Below, one piece after another: positions 17,372-25,365 of a stretch of DNA of 64,000 nucleotides. The notes under the pieces were generated by a model. The model searched no databases, was not told the origin of the DNA, and saw only the letters and a program-made list of their open reading frames with translations. Every line of letters starts with the position of its first letter. Position 1 is the stretch's first letter. This stretch comes from Guptibacillus spartinae (GTDB lineage Bacteria > Bacillota > Bacilli > Bacillales > Guptibacillaceae), in the NCBI RefSeq assembly GCF_028610625.1, contig NZ_JAQQWU010000001.1:372001-436000 (forward strand), given 5' to 3'. Made by a program: the position numbers and the translations under genes.

Positions 17372-18430
17372 TTAAACTTTGAAATTAATTTTTATTAGCC
17401 CCGCTTCTCTTGCTGAATTAAAGGCAATGAGAAGAATCGGTCCAATAATAAAGCCCATAATACCAAGAAGTTTTAAGCCAATATACATTGAAATTAGCGT
17501 AGACAAAGGAGAAAGTCCAATGTGTCGACCCATTACTTTTGGTTCAACTGTTCTACGAATAACAAGCAGTACGACGGCTAGGATCGCCATTTGACTTCCT
17601 GTTGCAATGTCGCCTGTTAGGAGATAATAAATGGCCCAGGGACCAAGAATAACAATAGAACCGATGATTGGTATGAAGTCGATAACCCATATAATAAAAG
17701 CCATTAAAAGGGCCACTTTTGGTGTAATGAATAACAAGCCAATTAAACTAACAACAAAAATAATGATACTTACAAGAAACTGGGCTTTAAAAAAACCAAA
17801 AATCACGTAAGACAAACGACTCGTCATAAATTGTACTTTCTCTGCCGTTTGTTCAGATAAATAAGAATAAGATTTCTTCTTAAGTCTTGGTAAGTCCATT
17901 AAAAATAAGAAGAGGGCAATTAAGTAAACGAGAATACTGACTAAGTAATTTGGGATACCTGTCACAATGATGGTAATGATTTTCAGATAATCAATGCTGC
18001 TGATTGTATTCTTCGTATTTTCGAGGAATCGATCAACTTGATTGGTGAATTCCTGAACAAATTCAGGTGGGAAACTTTTTGATACGGCTTCCATATTCGA
18101 TTCCATGCTATCCCACATCTGAGTAATATTTTGTATGTACAGTGGGGAGTTTTCGACTAACGCTATTCCTTCGGTAATAACCTTTGTTATGAGAAAATAG
18201 CCTAATAATGCAATGAGGATAACAAATAAGGTGAACACAATAATAACTGGAAAATACCGCTTCAGCTTCGTATTCTTTTGAATCAGTTTAACAGCTGGAT
18301 CTAGGGCAAGAGCACTGAGAAACGCGAGAATAAGAGGTATAGAGACGGGTAAGATCCAGAAAGCAAGCACTGCTAAAAGCGCAATGACCAATAAAATAAG
18401 TAAGAATCGTTTTGTGAGGAACTTCGGCAA
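17372..18430 (-). CDS. YtvI-like AI-2E family membrane protein
   Basis: 352 residues with about eight helices in the AI-2E transporter pattern: two N-terminal helices, a long amphipathic soluble segment (about 85-150), then a bundle with 'FIPIIGSIVILGPWAIYYLLTGD' near 255 and 'RRTVEPKVMGRHIGLSP' near 295. The overall resemblance is to the sporulation protein YtvI. The family is thought to exchange small solutes or ions; no substrate is known here. It sits where ctaG would be expected and is convergent with the cta operon. Confidence 0.82.
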   Translation of the reverse strand: MPKFLTKRFLLILLVIALLAVLAFWILPVSIPLILAFLSALALDPAVKLIQKNTKLKRYFPVIIVFTLFVILIALLGYFLITKVITEGIALVENSPLYIQNITQMWDSMESNMEAVSKSFPPEFVQEFTNQVDRFLENTKNTISSIDYLKIITIIVTGIPNYLVSILVYLIALFLFLMDLPRLKKKSYSYLSEQTAEKVQFMTSRLSYVIFGFFKAQFLVSIIIFVVSLIGLLFITPKVALLMAFIIWVIDFIPIIGSIVILGPWAIYYLLTGDIATGSQMAILAVVLLVIRRTVEPKVMGRHIGLSPLSTLISMYIGLKLLGIMGFIIGPILLIAFNSAREAGLIKINFKV

Positions 18431-18584
18431 TCTTGTTCTCCTTTCTAAGTCAAACCATCTTTCTCTATTATAGTACGGACTTATACGCTTTACCAGTAGA
18501 GAGAAATGAATTATTTGACGAATAATTCATTTTCTCTCACTCATATAGTAGTAAAAGAGAAGGCTAGAGGGGGGAAGGAACATC

Positions 18585-18932
18585 ATGAGAAAGTCACTAC
18601 ATCAAGGAAGCCTGACCATCTCAGAAAGCGTGATCGATTTCATTTTAGAAGTTGCGATCAAGGAAACAGAAGGCGTGCATTTAGTAAAAAAAACGCTGAG
18701 AAAGATGGTTGGAAAAGGAAAGCGTTCCTCTTTTCAGTATGATAATATTCATGAAGATGGCGGATTAGCGTTAAAGGTAGAAATAGCGATTGACTTTGGC
18801 GAGATTATCCCATATACCTGTTTTGTCCTACAGGAGAGAATCAAAAATGATGTTGAAAAAATGACTGGATTACAAGTCGACGAGGTTAACGTAGTTGTTT
18901 CAAGCTTATCTATACAAGCAGATGAAGAATAG
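18585..18932 (+). CDS. Asp23/Gls24 family protein
   Basis: 115 residues; ATG with AGGGGGGAAGG upstream. The domain covers almost the whole protein: 'GSLTISESVIDFILEVAIKE' at the N terminus and a beta strand 'LALKVEIAIDFGEIIP', followed by the 'LQERIKNDVEKMTGLQVDEVNVVVSSL' helix-strand end. Family members (YloU, YqhY, Asp23) act in envelope or fatty-acid homeostasis and often bind membranes. It is monocistronic, with its own terminator, and convergent with the LysM-CAP gene. Confidence 0.85.
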   Translation: MRKSLHQGSLTISESVIDFILEVAIKETEGVHLVKKTLRKMVGKGKRSSFQYDNIHEDGGLALKVEIAIDFGEIIPYTCFVLQERIKNDVEKMTGLQVDEVNVVVSSLSIQADEE

Positions 18933-18966
18933 AAAACTCCCTCCATAGGTGGAGGGAGTTTTCTAT
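18932..18966. terminator. Bidirectional terminator after the Asp23 gene
   Basis: A 13-bp perfect stem (18932-18944 with 18951-18963) with a 6-nt loop, between the convergent Asp23 and LysM-CAP genes. Confidence 0.9.
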
Positions 18967-18969
18967 TCC

Positions 18970-19599
18970 TTACTTTGAAATGAACATTTGTGTCCAATAA
19001 TGTCCGTATGAACCACCATTGACGTATCCTACGCCAATCTGAGTATACCCGGGATTTAAAATGTTTTTTCGATGCCCTTCACTATTCATCCACGCCTTTA
19101 CCACTTCTTCAGGAGTAGCTTGTCCGGCAGCGATGTTTTCGCCAGCGCTTCTATAGGACACGCCAAAATCTTTAAGCATGGAAAATGGAGAACCGTAAGT
19201 TGGAGATTGATGAGAGAAATAATTTTTATCTCTCATATCAGCTGACTTATATCTGGCTACTCTGGCAACTTGCCAATTCCAGGTTAAAGGCGAGAGACCA
19301 TTTTTCGCACGTTCTTTATTCGTTAAATCCATTACTTGTTTTCCGACATCTTTTGATTTTTCGATTGAGGGATTAGCCGTCGGCACGTTTACTTGATCTC
19401 CAGGATAAATCAGGTCTGGATTTTCAAATTGTGGATTTGCACTAATTATTTCGGTAAGACCAATTTTATAGCGTTTTGAAATTTTCCATAAAGTATCTCC
19501 AGATCTCACGGTATATGTAGTTTGACCATGTGCTACATCTGGAATAAATAGCGTCGTTACGAGCAGAAATACGAGTAAAAATGGGATTGTTTTTTTCAA
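18970..19599 (-). CDS. Secreted LysM-CAP domain protein
   Basis: 209 residues from a TTG at 19599, chosen because AAAGGAG lies 8 bp upstream; the ATG at 19617 lies before that site. A signal peptide ends near Ala-His-Gly (about residue 24). A LysM domain follows ('YTVRSGDTLWKISKRY', about 28-72), binding peptidoglycan. A CAP/SCP domain fills the C-terminal half, with 'VMDLTNKERAKNGLSPL', 'YFSHQSPT', 'GENIA' and 'WMNSEGHRKNI' motifs. It resembles YkwD/SafA-like spore or wall proteins. A second CAP protein, YlbC, is encoded 1 kb away. Confidence 0.9.
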   Translation of the reverse strand: MKKTIPFLLVFLLVTTLFIPDVAHGQTTYTVRSGDTLWKISKRYKIGLTEIISANPQFENPDLIYPGDQVNVPTANPSIEKSKDVGKQVMDLTNKERAKNGLSPLTWNWQVARVARYKSADMRDKNYFSHQSPTYGSPFSMLKDFGVSYRSAGENIAAGQATPEEVVKAWMNSEGHRKNILNPGYTQIGVGYVNGGSYGHYWTQMFISK

Positions 19600-19806
19600 A
19601 TGATCATCTCCTTTCAATCGTAGTTTGACCAGAAGAAAAAATAATAATCGTCCTTGAAATAACTTCGTTTGACATCGCTTCCTTTGGACATGCTAAAAAA
19701 GGAGTAATAAAGGGTATTAAACCAAGTAAACATTGCAACTACAGTGCACGTTATACTATTATTAAAGAGTGAACATGTTGTGAATTACAAAGGAGGCAAA
19801 CGAATT

Positions 19807-20538
19807 ATGAAATTTGATAAAACTGGTCTTGAATCGACGATCGTTCAATTTTCGATTCTTGATCACATCATGCATGAAAACGGTTTAGTTCTTGCTGGAC
19901 AGTGGGATTATGAACGTGTTACATACGATTATAAATTTGAGGATATGACGAATGGAGATGTCTACTACCTTCGAGTACCTGGTGTAGCAATTGAAGGCAT
20001 GGTTGAATCTTCGTATGCCGTTATCAAACTAGGCAAGCCTTATCTTGGAAAGCACTACTACCCTCATGGCGTAGAGTATGATGAAGAGTTCCCAGAAACA
20101 ATTCTAAACACGTGCTATAAGAAATTGGAAATCCTTCGTGACCAACTAGGTTCAGCGCTCCAAAGAAGCATGGTTTCAGTTGGAGATTTGGCACAACATG
20201 TGACTCCTGCAAAACCTTCAGATAGTGTAGCAGAAGCAGCTGCTATTATGAAGAAGGAAAATGTTACAATCGTTCCCGTCTGTGACGGTGAAAACCTTGT
20301 AGGAATTGTAACGGATCGTGCCATAGCTGTTGGCGGATTTGCAGATAATCAGGCAGGAATGACAAAAGTAGAAGAACTCGTAGAAAAACCATCAATGACC
20401 CTTTCACCCGATATGAAACCAGAACAAGCTGCCGATCTCATGAATGAGTCGCGCCTGACTGAAGTAATTGTATTAGATGGAGAGCGCTTTGTCGGCATTG
20501 TTTCTTACTTCCAATTAAAAGAAAAAATGAACGCATAA
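19807..20538 (+). CDS. YugN-like domain fused to a CBS-domain pair (YlbA-YlbB fusion)
   Basis: 243 residues from the ATG at 19807 (AAAGGAGG upstream). Residues 1-115 form a YugN-like domain ('YDYKFEDMTNGDVYYLRVPG', 'LGKHYYPHGVEY'). Residues 122-243 hold two CBS motifs ('VPVCDGENLVGIVTDRAIA', 'VIVLDGERFVGIVSYFQLK'), a nucleotide-sensing module. In B. subtilis I recall separate neighbouring genes ylbA (YugN-like) and ylbB (CBS) just before ylbC. Here a single continuous frame covers both and ylbC follows, so this looks like a fusion. The function of either part is not established. Confidence 0.8.
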   Translation: MKFDKTGLESTIVQFSILDHIMHENGLVLAGQWDYERVTYDYKFEDMTNGDVYYLRVPGVAIEGMVESSYAVIKLGKPYLGKHYYPHGVEYDEEFPETILNTCYKKLEILRDQLGSALQRSMVSVGDLAQHVTPAKPSDSVAEAAAIMKKENVTIVPVCDGENLVGIVTDRAIAVGGFADNQAGMTKVEELVEKPSMTLSPDMKPEQAADLMNESRLTEVIVLDGERFVGIVSYFQLKEKMNA

Positions 20539-20568
20539 AAAGAAGAGCCGGGGAGCTCTTCTTTTTTT
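20537..20568 (+). terminator. Intrinsic terminator
   Basis: A 12-bp stem (20537-20548 with 20555-20566) and T7 tract immediately after the YugN-CBS gene. Confidence 0.85.
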
Positions 20569-20686
20569 GTTGTTAGCAAGAAATACGCCAGATCACGTCT
20601 TGACTGAGACTTGAATCAGTGAAATCATTGCAGTTTTTACAAGGGATAAGGCATAATAGATACAACGAAATGGAGGCGACTGGAAT

Positions 20687-21763
20687 ATGAAAAATCTCAT
20701 TCGGTTCGCTTTGTTGATTGTCGTAATCGTTATAGGAATAAACGTTTACGAGAAAATCGAATGGAGTCAAATTGGCTCAGAAGCAGAACGAATCATTAAT
20801 GAAGAGAAATTCGTGTTAGAAGACACAATAAAAAGTTCAGAGAAGCAAGCCATTAAAAAAGATGAACCGTTGCCTGAATTAACAGGTGTTGAAAAGTGGG
20901 TTGGGCAAGGGGTTGAGACGATAGAATCCAATCTTGGTGAGCCTGACCGTATTGACCCAAGCTCATACGGTTATGATTGGTGGATTTATGAACAGTCCAA
21001 TTCTGCCTATCTCCAAGTTGGAGTGGAAGACAATCGAGTGGTTACGATCTTTTTTATGGGAGATGTAGATGCCGGTGAACGATATCCAATGGGGGAACAG
21101 GCAGCAGCTGTTTTTACTGAAGAGAAACCACTTGAGCAAGTTCCAGTAAAAGTAGACACCTACGATTATCGTTTTCAGCTTACAAAAGAAGAACAGCAGC
21201 TCAAACCTTTAGTTTCCATCCATGACAACTTATATGCTCAGTATTATTTCGATAAATTTAATGGAAGTTTACGGGCAGTTCGAATTGCAGAGCCAGGTGT
21301 GCTGGTCAAACAAAGACCCTATGCTGTATCTTATCGTGGTGAATTGCTAGAGCCGGAGAAATTGTCAGGAGAAGAATGGCAGGACGTCCAGGCGGGAATG
21401 GAAAAGCAAATCTATGCCATGACAAATGTCCTTCGTAACCTTTCAGACAAGAAACCACTTGGTTATAACGATGAAGTGGCAAACGTGGCGTTAGGTCATA
21501 GTAAAGATATGGAAGAGAACAGTTATTTTTCGCATACATCTCCATCTGAAGGAGAGCTTTCTGACCGATTAAAACAAGGGGACGTGCTGTATAGTTATGC
21601 TGGAGAAAACATCGCAGCTAGATATCCTGATGCAGGGGCTGCGATGATTGGATGGTTAAACAGTAAAGGGCATCGTGAAGCGCTTCTCAACGAAGAATTC
21701 ACTGAAATTGGAGTTGGCGTTTTCCGAGACTATTATACACAAAATTTTATTAAACCTTTCTAG
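20687..21763 (+). CDS. ylbC: YlbC: CAP-associated domain plus CAP domain protein
   Basis: 358 residues; ATG with ATGGAGGCG upstream. One N-terminal membrane anchor or signal (about 4-22). A CAP-associated N-terminal domain follows (about 60-220; 'GVEKWVGQGVETIESNLGEPDRID'), with a repeat-like second half, then a C-terminal CAP/SCP domain (about 235-358) with 'AMTNVLRNLSDKKPL', 'YFSHTSPSEGE', 'GENIA' and 'WLNSKGHREALL'. It is extracytoplasmic, of unknown substrate. Its end overlaps the convergent thioesterase gene by 14 bp. Confidence 0.9.
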   Translation: MKNLIRFALLIVVIVIGINVYEKIEWSQIGSEAERIINEEKFVLEDTIKSSEKQAIKKDEPLPELTGVEKWVGQGVETIESNLGEPDRIDPSSYGYDWWIYEQSNSAYLQVGVEDNRVVTIFFMGDVDAGERYPMGEQAAAVFTEEKPLEQVPVKVDTYDYRFQLTKEEQQLKPLVSIHDNLYAQYYFDKFNGSLRAVRIAEPGVLVKQRPYAVSYRGELLEPEKLSGEEWQDVQAGMEKQIYAMTNVLRNLSDKKPLGYNDEVANVALGHSKDMEENSYFSHTSPSEGELSDRLKQGDVLYSYAGENIAARYPDAGAAMIGWLNSKGHREALLNEEFTEIGVGVFRDYYTQNFIKPF

Positions 21764-22241
21764 GAATAACCATGAAATTACCGGTGGCTGTGGCAACAAT
21801 GGTTTCATCATCACGATAAACGTTTGCTTTTACGACCCACCTAGTATCGCTTTTAAAAACGATATGAGAGCGGCATCTTAATTCATTCCCTTCGCCTTTA
21901 GATAAAAAGTGGATGTTCATCTCTGAAGTTACTGCTGCTTGATTAGATGGGAGCGATTGGTGAACGAGCGAGCCCATCGCAATATCGATTAAGGATGCCG
22001 TGATGCCACCATGTACCATTTTTAATGGATTATGAACGAGCTGCCTAACAGGAATGATGCTTTCGTATGTATCCTCATCGAGAAGTTTGCTCTTTATTCC
22101 CATAAATCCTGCCAAATAGGTTTTATAGTCATCTGTCTGCTTCTTTTTCACTCCTTCTAATAAGAATAGAAGAGATTGTTTTTCTTGTTCGCTTGCTTCT
22201 TCTAAAATATTGGAGAAAAGCTGATGTAGTTGAGTGTCCAT
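21750..22241 (-). CDS. PaaI-type hotdog-fold thioesterase
   Basis: 163 residues from the ATG at 22241; AAAAGGA lies upstream at slightly long spacing, and a TTG at 22253 overlaps that site. The C-terminal two thirds are a hotdog domain with 'NPLKMVHGGITASLIDIAMGSL' (about 74-95), the HGG loop of PaaI/4HBT acyl-CoA thioesterases. The N-terminal 60 residues are a helical extension. Its substrate is unknown. It overlaps the end of ylbC and is divergent from ylbD. Confidence 0.85.
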   Translation of the reverse strand: MDTQLHQLFSNILEEASEQEKQSLLFLLEGVKKKQTDDYKTYLAGFMGIKSKLLDEDTYESIIPVRQLVHNPLKMVHGGITASLIDIAMGSLVHQSLPSNQAAVTSEMNIHFLSKGEGNELRCRSHIVFKSDTRWVVKANVYRDDETIVATATGNFMVIPRKV

Positions 22242-22389
22242 AATAAGAATCAATCCTTTTCAAGAATTACCTGCCATTCCAGTTTACCAGTAATGGTCGC
22301 ATTCCCCAATAAATAGGCGCACAATTGTTAAAAGTCTAATTATGATGTAGTAAGACCATTAAGTTTTGATTGAAATGGAGGTGGCGAAT

Positions 22390-22776
22390 TTGCCTGAAGC
22401 AAAGGAAAAAGGAAGTCAAAAAGTTCAGGAATTTAAAACATTCGTCAAAGCTCATCCTCACGTGTTGAAAAAAGTGAAGCAGAAGGAAAAAACGCTTCAA
22501 GAGTTGTTTGAGGAGTGGATGCTTTTTGGTGAAGAAGATTCAAGTTGGTATGAGGAAGATGATCAGGAAGAAGAACGTGAAGTTCCAAGTGAAAAAGGTA
22601 TTGGGAGTATGCTCGGTGCCATTAAACAAATGAACTTTGAAGAGGTTCAAAAAGGCATTGAGCAATTTAGCGGCGCTGTTTATTCCATTCAAGAAGTGTT
22701 ATCACAATTTCGTTCTAAACCAAAGCCTCCTCCATACAACCAGTCTCATTCACCTTTTCCGTTTCGACATGACTAG
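22390..22776 (+). CDS. ylbD: YlbD, putative spore coat-associated protein
   Basis: 128 residues from a TTG at 22390, with GGAGGTGG about 6 bp upstream; ATG or ATT codons further 5' lack a site. Very charged, with an acidic patch around residues 45-65 and a Pro-rich, aromatic C-terminal tail. It matches the YlbD family, annotated as coat proteins in Bacillus. It is followed after 11 bp by ylbE. Confidence 0.85.
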   Translation: MPEAKEKGSQKVQEFKTFVKAHPHVLKKVKQKEKTLQELFEEWMLFGEEDSSWYEEDDQEEEREVPSEKGIGSMLGAIKQMNFEEVQKGIEQFSGAVYSIQEVLSQFRSKPKPPPYNQSHSPFPFRHD

Positions 22777-22787
22777 GAGGGCTTGCG

Positions 22788-23021
22788 ATGCGTGAGGAAG
22801 TACAGGAGTTTTTAGCCAATCGTCAAGATCTTGTGATATTTCTAAGGAATCAGCCTGTTTGGTATCGAAGGTTAAGTAGAGAACCGTATGCCTTAAAAGA
22901 GTTTGAAGAAGCGTCAAAAACGTTTTACGGCCAAACTTTTCCTCAGAAAGTAGACCGTTTTCAGAACCAACTCAATATGGTGAATATGATGCTTGCTTTA
23001 ATGACCCAATTAAAAAATTAG
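22788..23021 (+). CDS. ylbE: YlbE family protein
   Basis: 77 residues, ATG with AGGAGGG upstream. The conserved segment 'FLRNQPVWYRRLSREPYALKEFE' (about 18-41) is the YlbE signature. Soluble and basic, of unknown function, linked to ylbD. The end of the gene overlaps a terminator. Confidence 0.9.
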   Translation: MREEVQEFLANRQDLVIFLRNQPVWYRRLSREPYALKEFEEASKTFYGQTFPQKVDRFQNQLNMVNMMLALMTQLKN

Positions 23022-23033
23022 GGTCTTTTTTTA
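23003..23033 (+). terminator. Terminator of ylbD-ylbE
   Basis: GACCC (23003-23007) pairs with GGGTC (23021-23025), with AT-rich inner pairing, followed by T7. Confidence 0.6.
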
Positions 23034-23078
23034 TTATTCTTTTCTCTCATGGGCACACTTAAGAAAGAAGGAGTGTGG

Positions 23079-23477
23079 ATGAGTATGTTTGTAAAACGCG
23101 GAGGAAAGCACTTAATTGTTTTGCTCGTAATGATTAGCTGCTGTGTTCCAGTAGTTGGGTTCAGTCAAGCGCTGCAAGAGAATGTCTCAGCAAAAGAAAG
23201 CACAGAGCCGGTCGTTTTAAACCATCGTGTAAAAGGCGCTAATGTTTTTATAGAGTGCTTGATTCCAAATTTTTCATTTGATGAAAGCAATCAAACCAAA
23301 GAGTATCATGGATACTTAGATGTTTATCTAGATGGTGAGAAGTATCAAACGGTTGAACGGGCTGCATTTGTTTTACGAAATTTACCTGAAGGAAAGCACT
23401 CCATACGTCTTGATATTATGAGAGAAGATGGAGGAAGGTATCTGTCACTAAAGGAAATGAATGTGGAAATAAAATAA
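23079..23477 (+). CDS. Secreted small protein, unknown function
   Basis: 132 residues from the ATG at 23079 (AAGAAGGAG upstream). A signal peptide (about 1-28; 'LIVLLVMISCCVPVVGFSQA') is followed by a beta-rich domain resembling an immunoglobulin-like fold ('YHGYLDVYLDGEKYQTVERAAF', 'LRNLPEGKHSIRLDI'). Such patterns occur in surface proteins that bind other envelope components. I recognise no family. It lies between ylbE and ylbF, where B. subtilis has no gene that I recall. Confidence 0.7.
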   Translation: MSMFVKRGGKHLIVLLVMISCCVPVVGFSQALQENVSAKESTEPVVLNHRVKGANVFIECLIPNFSFDESNQTKEYHGYLDVYLDGEKYQTVERAAFVLRNLPEGKHSIRLDIMREDGGRYLSLKEMNVEIK

Positions 23478-23493
23478 GCCTCTTTTGGAGGCT
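23477..23493 (-). terminator. Weak terminator of the ATP-grasp gene
   Basis: AGCCTC (23477-23482) pairs with GAGGCT (23488-23493). On the minus strand an AT-rich, T-containing tail follows. Confidence 0.4.
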
Positions 23494-23498
23494 ATCGG

Positions 23499-24299
23499 TT
23501 AGGATATTTGTTTAAATGGCGTTGGCGGAACGAGTGGTGGAAATTGTTCTTGAATATAGGTGTAAATCAATTTCTCCACTTGAATTCCTTGCTGAATGAG
23601 AGCCTGGTTTCTAAATAGACAATTAAATTCAAGAAAGTAATATTTGCCGTTTGAGTAAACAACGTCAAAACCAGCATGATTAATGCCAAGCGCTTTGGCA
23701 GTCTGATCCACTAACTGAAGCGCTTCTTCAGGTATGTTATGAAAAGAAAGTTTCCCACCCTGTGCGACATTATTTAGAAACGACTCGCCTCCAACACGCC
23801 AGTAGGCGGACACGACTTTATTACCTACATAGACCACGCGAAGATCTTTCTCAATCGGTAAGTATTCTTGCACATAGAGAACCTCATTGCGCTCCGCATA
23901 AGAGCGGAAATCTTCCTCAGTCCGGATTAGAAAAACCCCATTCCCCATTGAGCTTCTCACTTCTTTAGCTACAAAAGGAAAAGGGAACGTGTTTAGAATG
24001 CGTTCAATGGACTCGTTGGATCTTCCAGCTATTTCGGTATAAGGCATAAGATCTGGCGAAAGCGACCAAAATGCTCTCGTCATTTCCACTTTATCAAAGC
24101 CGAGTTGAATGGATTGGATTGAAGGGAAAATCTTTTTATTTAACCCATAGACTAGAGAATTCACTTGCCACTTTTCGGGGAATAGAAGCATATCTGCTTC
24201 TCTAATCAGATGGATATCCTTAAACATATGATCGGGTTTAACATAAGACACGCCAGTCATACCAAGAGTTCGAAATGGATTGAACGTAATAAGTTTCAC
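23499..24299 (-). CDS. ATP-grasp family ligase (RimK/GshB-like)
   Basis: 266 residues. An N-terminal pre-ATP-grasp part (about 1-95) leads to an ATP-grasp core: 'FPFVAKEVRSSMGNGVFLI' (nucleotide-binding Lys and Gly-rich loop, about 105-124), 'YVQEYLPIEKDLRVVYVGNKVV' (about 142-165) and the metal-binding 'YFLEFNCLFRNQALIQQG' (Glu and Asn, about 222-240). The enzyme should form an amide bond from a carboxylate and an amine with ATP. The substrate cannot be read from sequence. It is divergent from ricF. Confidence 0.82.
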   Translation of the reverse strand: MKLITFNPFRTLGMTGVSYVKPDHMFKDIHLIREADMLLFPEKWQVNSLVYGLNKKIFPSIQSIQLGFDKVEMTRAFWSLSPDLMPYTEIAGRSNESIERILNTFPFPFVAKEVRSSMGNGVFLIRTEEDFRSYAERNEVLYVQEYLPIEKDLRVVYVGNKVVSAYWRVGGESFLNNVAQGGKLSFHNIPEEALQLVDQTAKALGINHAGFDVVYSNGKYYFLEFNCLFRNQALIQQGIQVEKLIYTYIQEQFPPLVPPTPFKQIS

Positions 24300-24467
24300 A
24301 GTTTTCTTTGTCTTCCTTTCTTAGATGAAAACATATAAATCTAGAAAATTATAGAGCTGATTACATAAAAAGTCAATAACCAAATCGTGGGTATTCACTT
24401 TACTACTATAGTAGAGGACTGGTCAGGGGGTTCCTAAAAGTGGTAAGATAAGGGTGGAGGTGTAAGT

Positions 24468-24908
24468 ATGATTGCTACTCTAGATAGTGTAATGATTTTA
24501 GATCAGGCTGAAGAGCTTGGATTTTTGATAAAAGATTCAGAAGTCGCTCATGAATATCATGAGGCAAAGAAGCAGTTATCGAAAAATCGGGAGGCGCAGC
24601 GTTTAATTAAACGCTTTACGGAAATGAAAGAACTTTATGATGAAGTTCAACGTTTCGGCCGTTATCATCCGGACTTTATGACGATTACTGTGAAAGTACG
24701 TGAAGCGAAGCGGGATATGGACCTTCACGAAGCCGTAGCAGCATTTAAGAAAGCAGAAACGGAGCTCGAGGGGCTACTTGTAGAGGTTAGTTCCCTTTTA
24801 GCTGGTGAAGTTTCTCCTTCTATTAAAGTTCCATCAGGCAATCCTTTCTTTGATAACCAATCTTGCGGAGGTGGCTGCGGCTCAGGCGGCAGCTGCGGAT
24901 GTGGATAA
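24468..24908 (+). CDS. ricF: RicF (YlbF), Y-complex subunit controlling RNase Y
   Basis: 146 residues. A helical YlbF/YmcA domain covers about 1-115 ('EYHEAKKQLSKNREAQRLIKRF'). The C terminus is a Gly/Cys-rich tail with four Cys among the last 15 residues, as in B. subtilis YlbF, where C-terminal Cys help hold Fe-S clusters. With RicA and RicT it forms the Y-complex that directs RNase Y mRNA processing and supports competence, biofilm formation and sporulation. A terminator follows. Confidence 0.94.
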   Translation: MIATLDSVMILDQAEELGFLIKDSEVAHEYHEAKKQLSKNREAQRLIKRFTEMKELYDEVQRFGRYHPDFMTITVKVREAKRDMDLHEAVAAFKKAETELEGLLVEVSSLLAGEVSPSIKVPSGNPFFDNQSCGGGCGSGGSCGCG

Positions 24909-24931
24909 CCAGAGCACTTGCTCTGGTTTTT
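24907..24931 (+). terminator. Terminator after ricF
   Basis: A 9-bp stem (24907-24915 with 24920-24928), a 4-nt loop and a T-rich tail. It touches the stop of the convergent Cys-rich gene. Confidence 0.75.
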
Positions 24932-25251
24932 CAATTTCGAAAGCGAATGCAATCGGGACAAAGGTTCCCGCAACAAAACATTTTTTCTTGAGGAACTAAA
25001 AAGCGGACGCGGTAGACGAGGAGCTGCTCTTCTTCACGAACGAAGGAATATTCCATTCGTAGTTGTTTCCCTCTCATGCTTCTAGCAGCTTCCAATTTAA
25101 TTAACATTTCAATCTCAGCTTTTCTGATATTCGAATTTACTGTAAGATAGAGAAAGGGAATACCAGTGATCGTTTTTTTTGAAACAGTATTCACATAAGT
25201 TGAAGTGGCCAGTCGATTTAGAAATGGATTCCATATCTCATCAAGGTTCAT
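24931..25251 (-). CDS. Small protein with C-terminal Cys cluster, unknown function
   Basis: 106 residues from the ATG at 25251 (AAAGGA about 10 bp upstream); the frame runs further to 25287 without a better site. The body looks like an alpha/beta domain ('GIPFLYLTVNSNIRKAEIEMLIKLEAARS'). The last 15 residues hold Cys-Cys-Gly-Asn-Leu-Cys-Pro-Asp-Cys, a likely zinc or Fe-S site. It lies between ricF and ylbG on the opposite strand. I do not know a function. Confidence 0.65.
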   Translation of the reverse strand: MNLDEIWNPFLNRLATSTYVNTVSKKTITGIPFLYLTVNSNIRKAEIEMLIKLEAARSMRGKQLRMEYSFVREEEQLLVYRVRFLVPQEKMFCCGNLCPDCIRFRN

Positions 25252-25365
25252 TTTTAGAGCATCCTTTCTTAAAGACGGTCTACTCATATCGTAACGGAAA
25301 CATTAGTAAATGACCATCACTCTGTTTAAGAGCCGATGGAGTTTATAGTAAAGGGGAAACGCACC

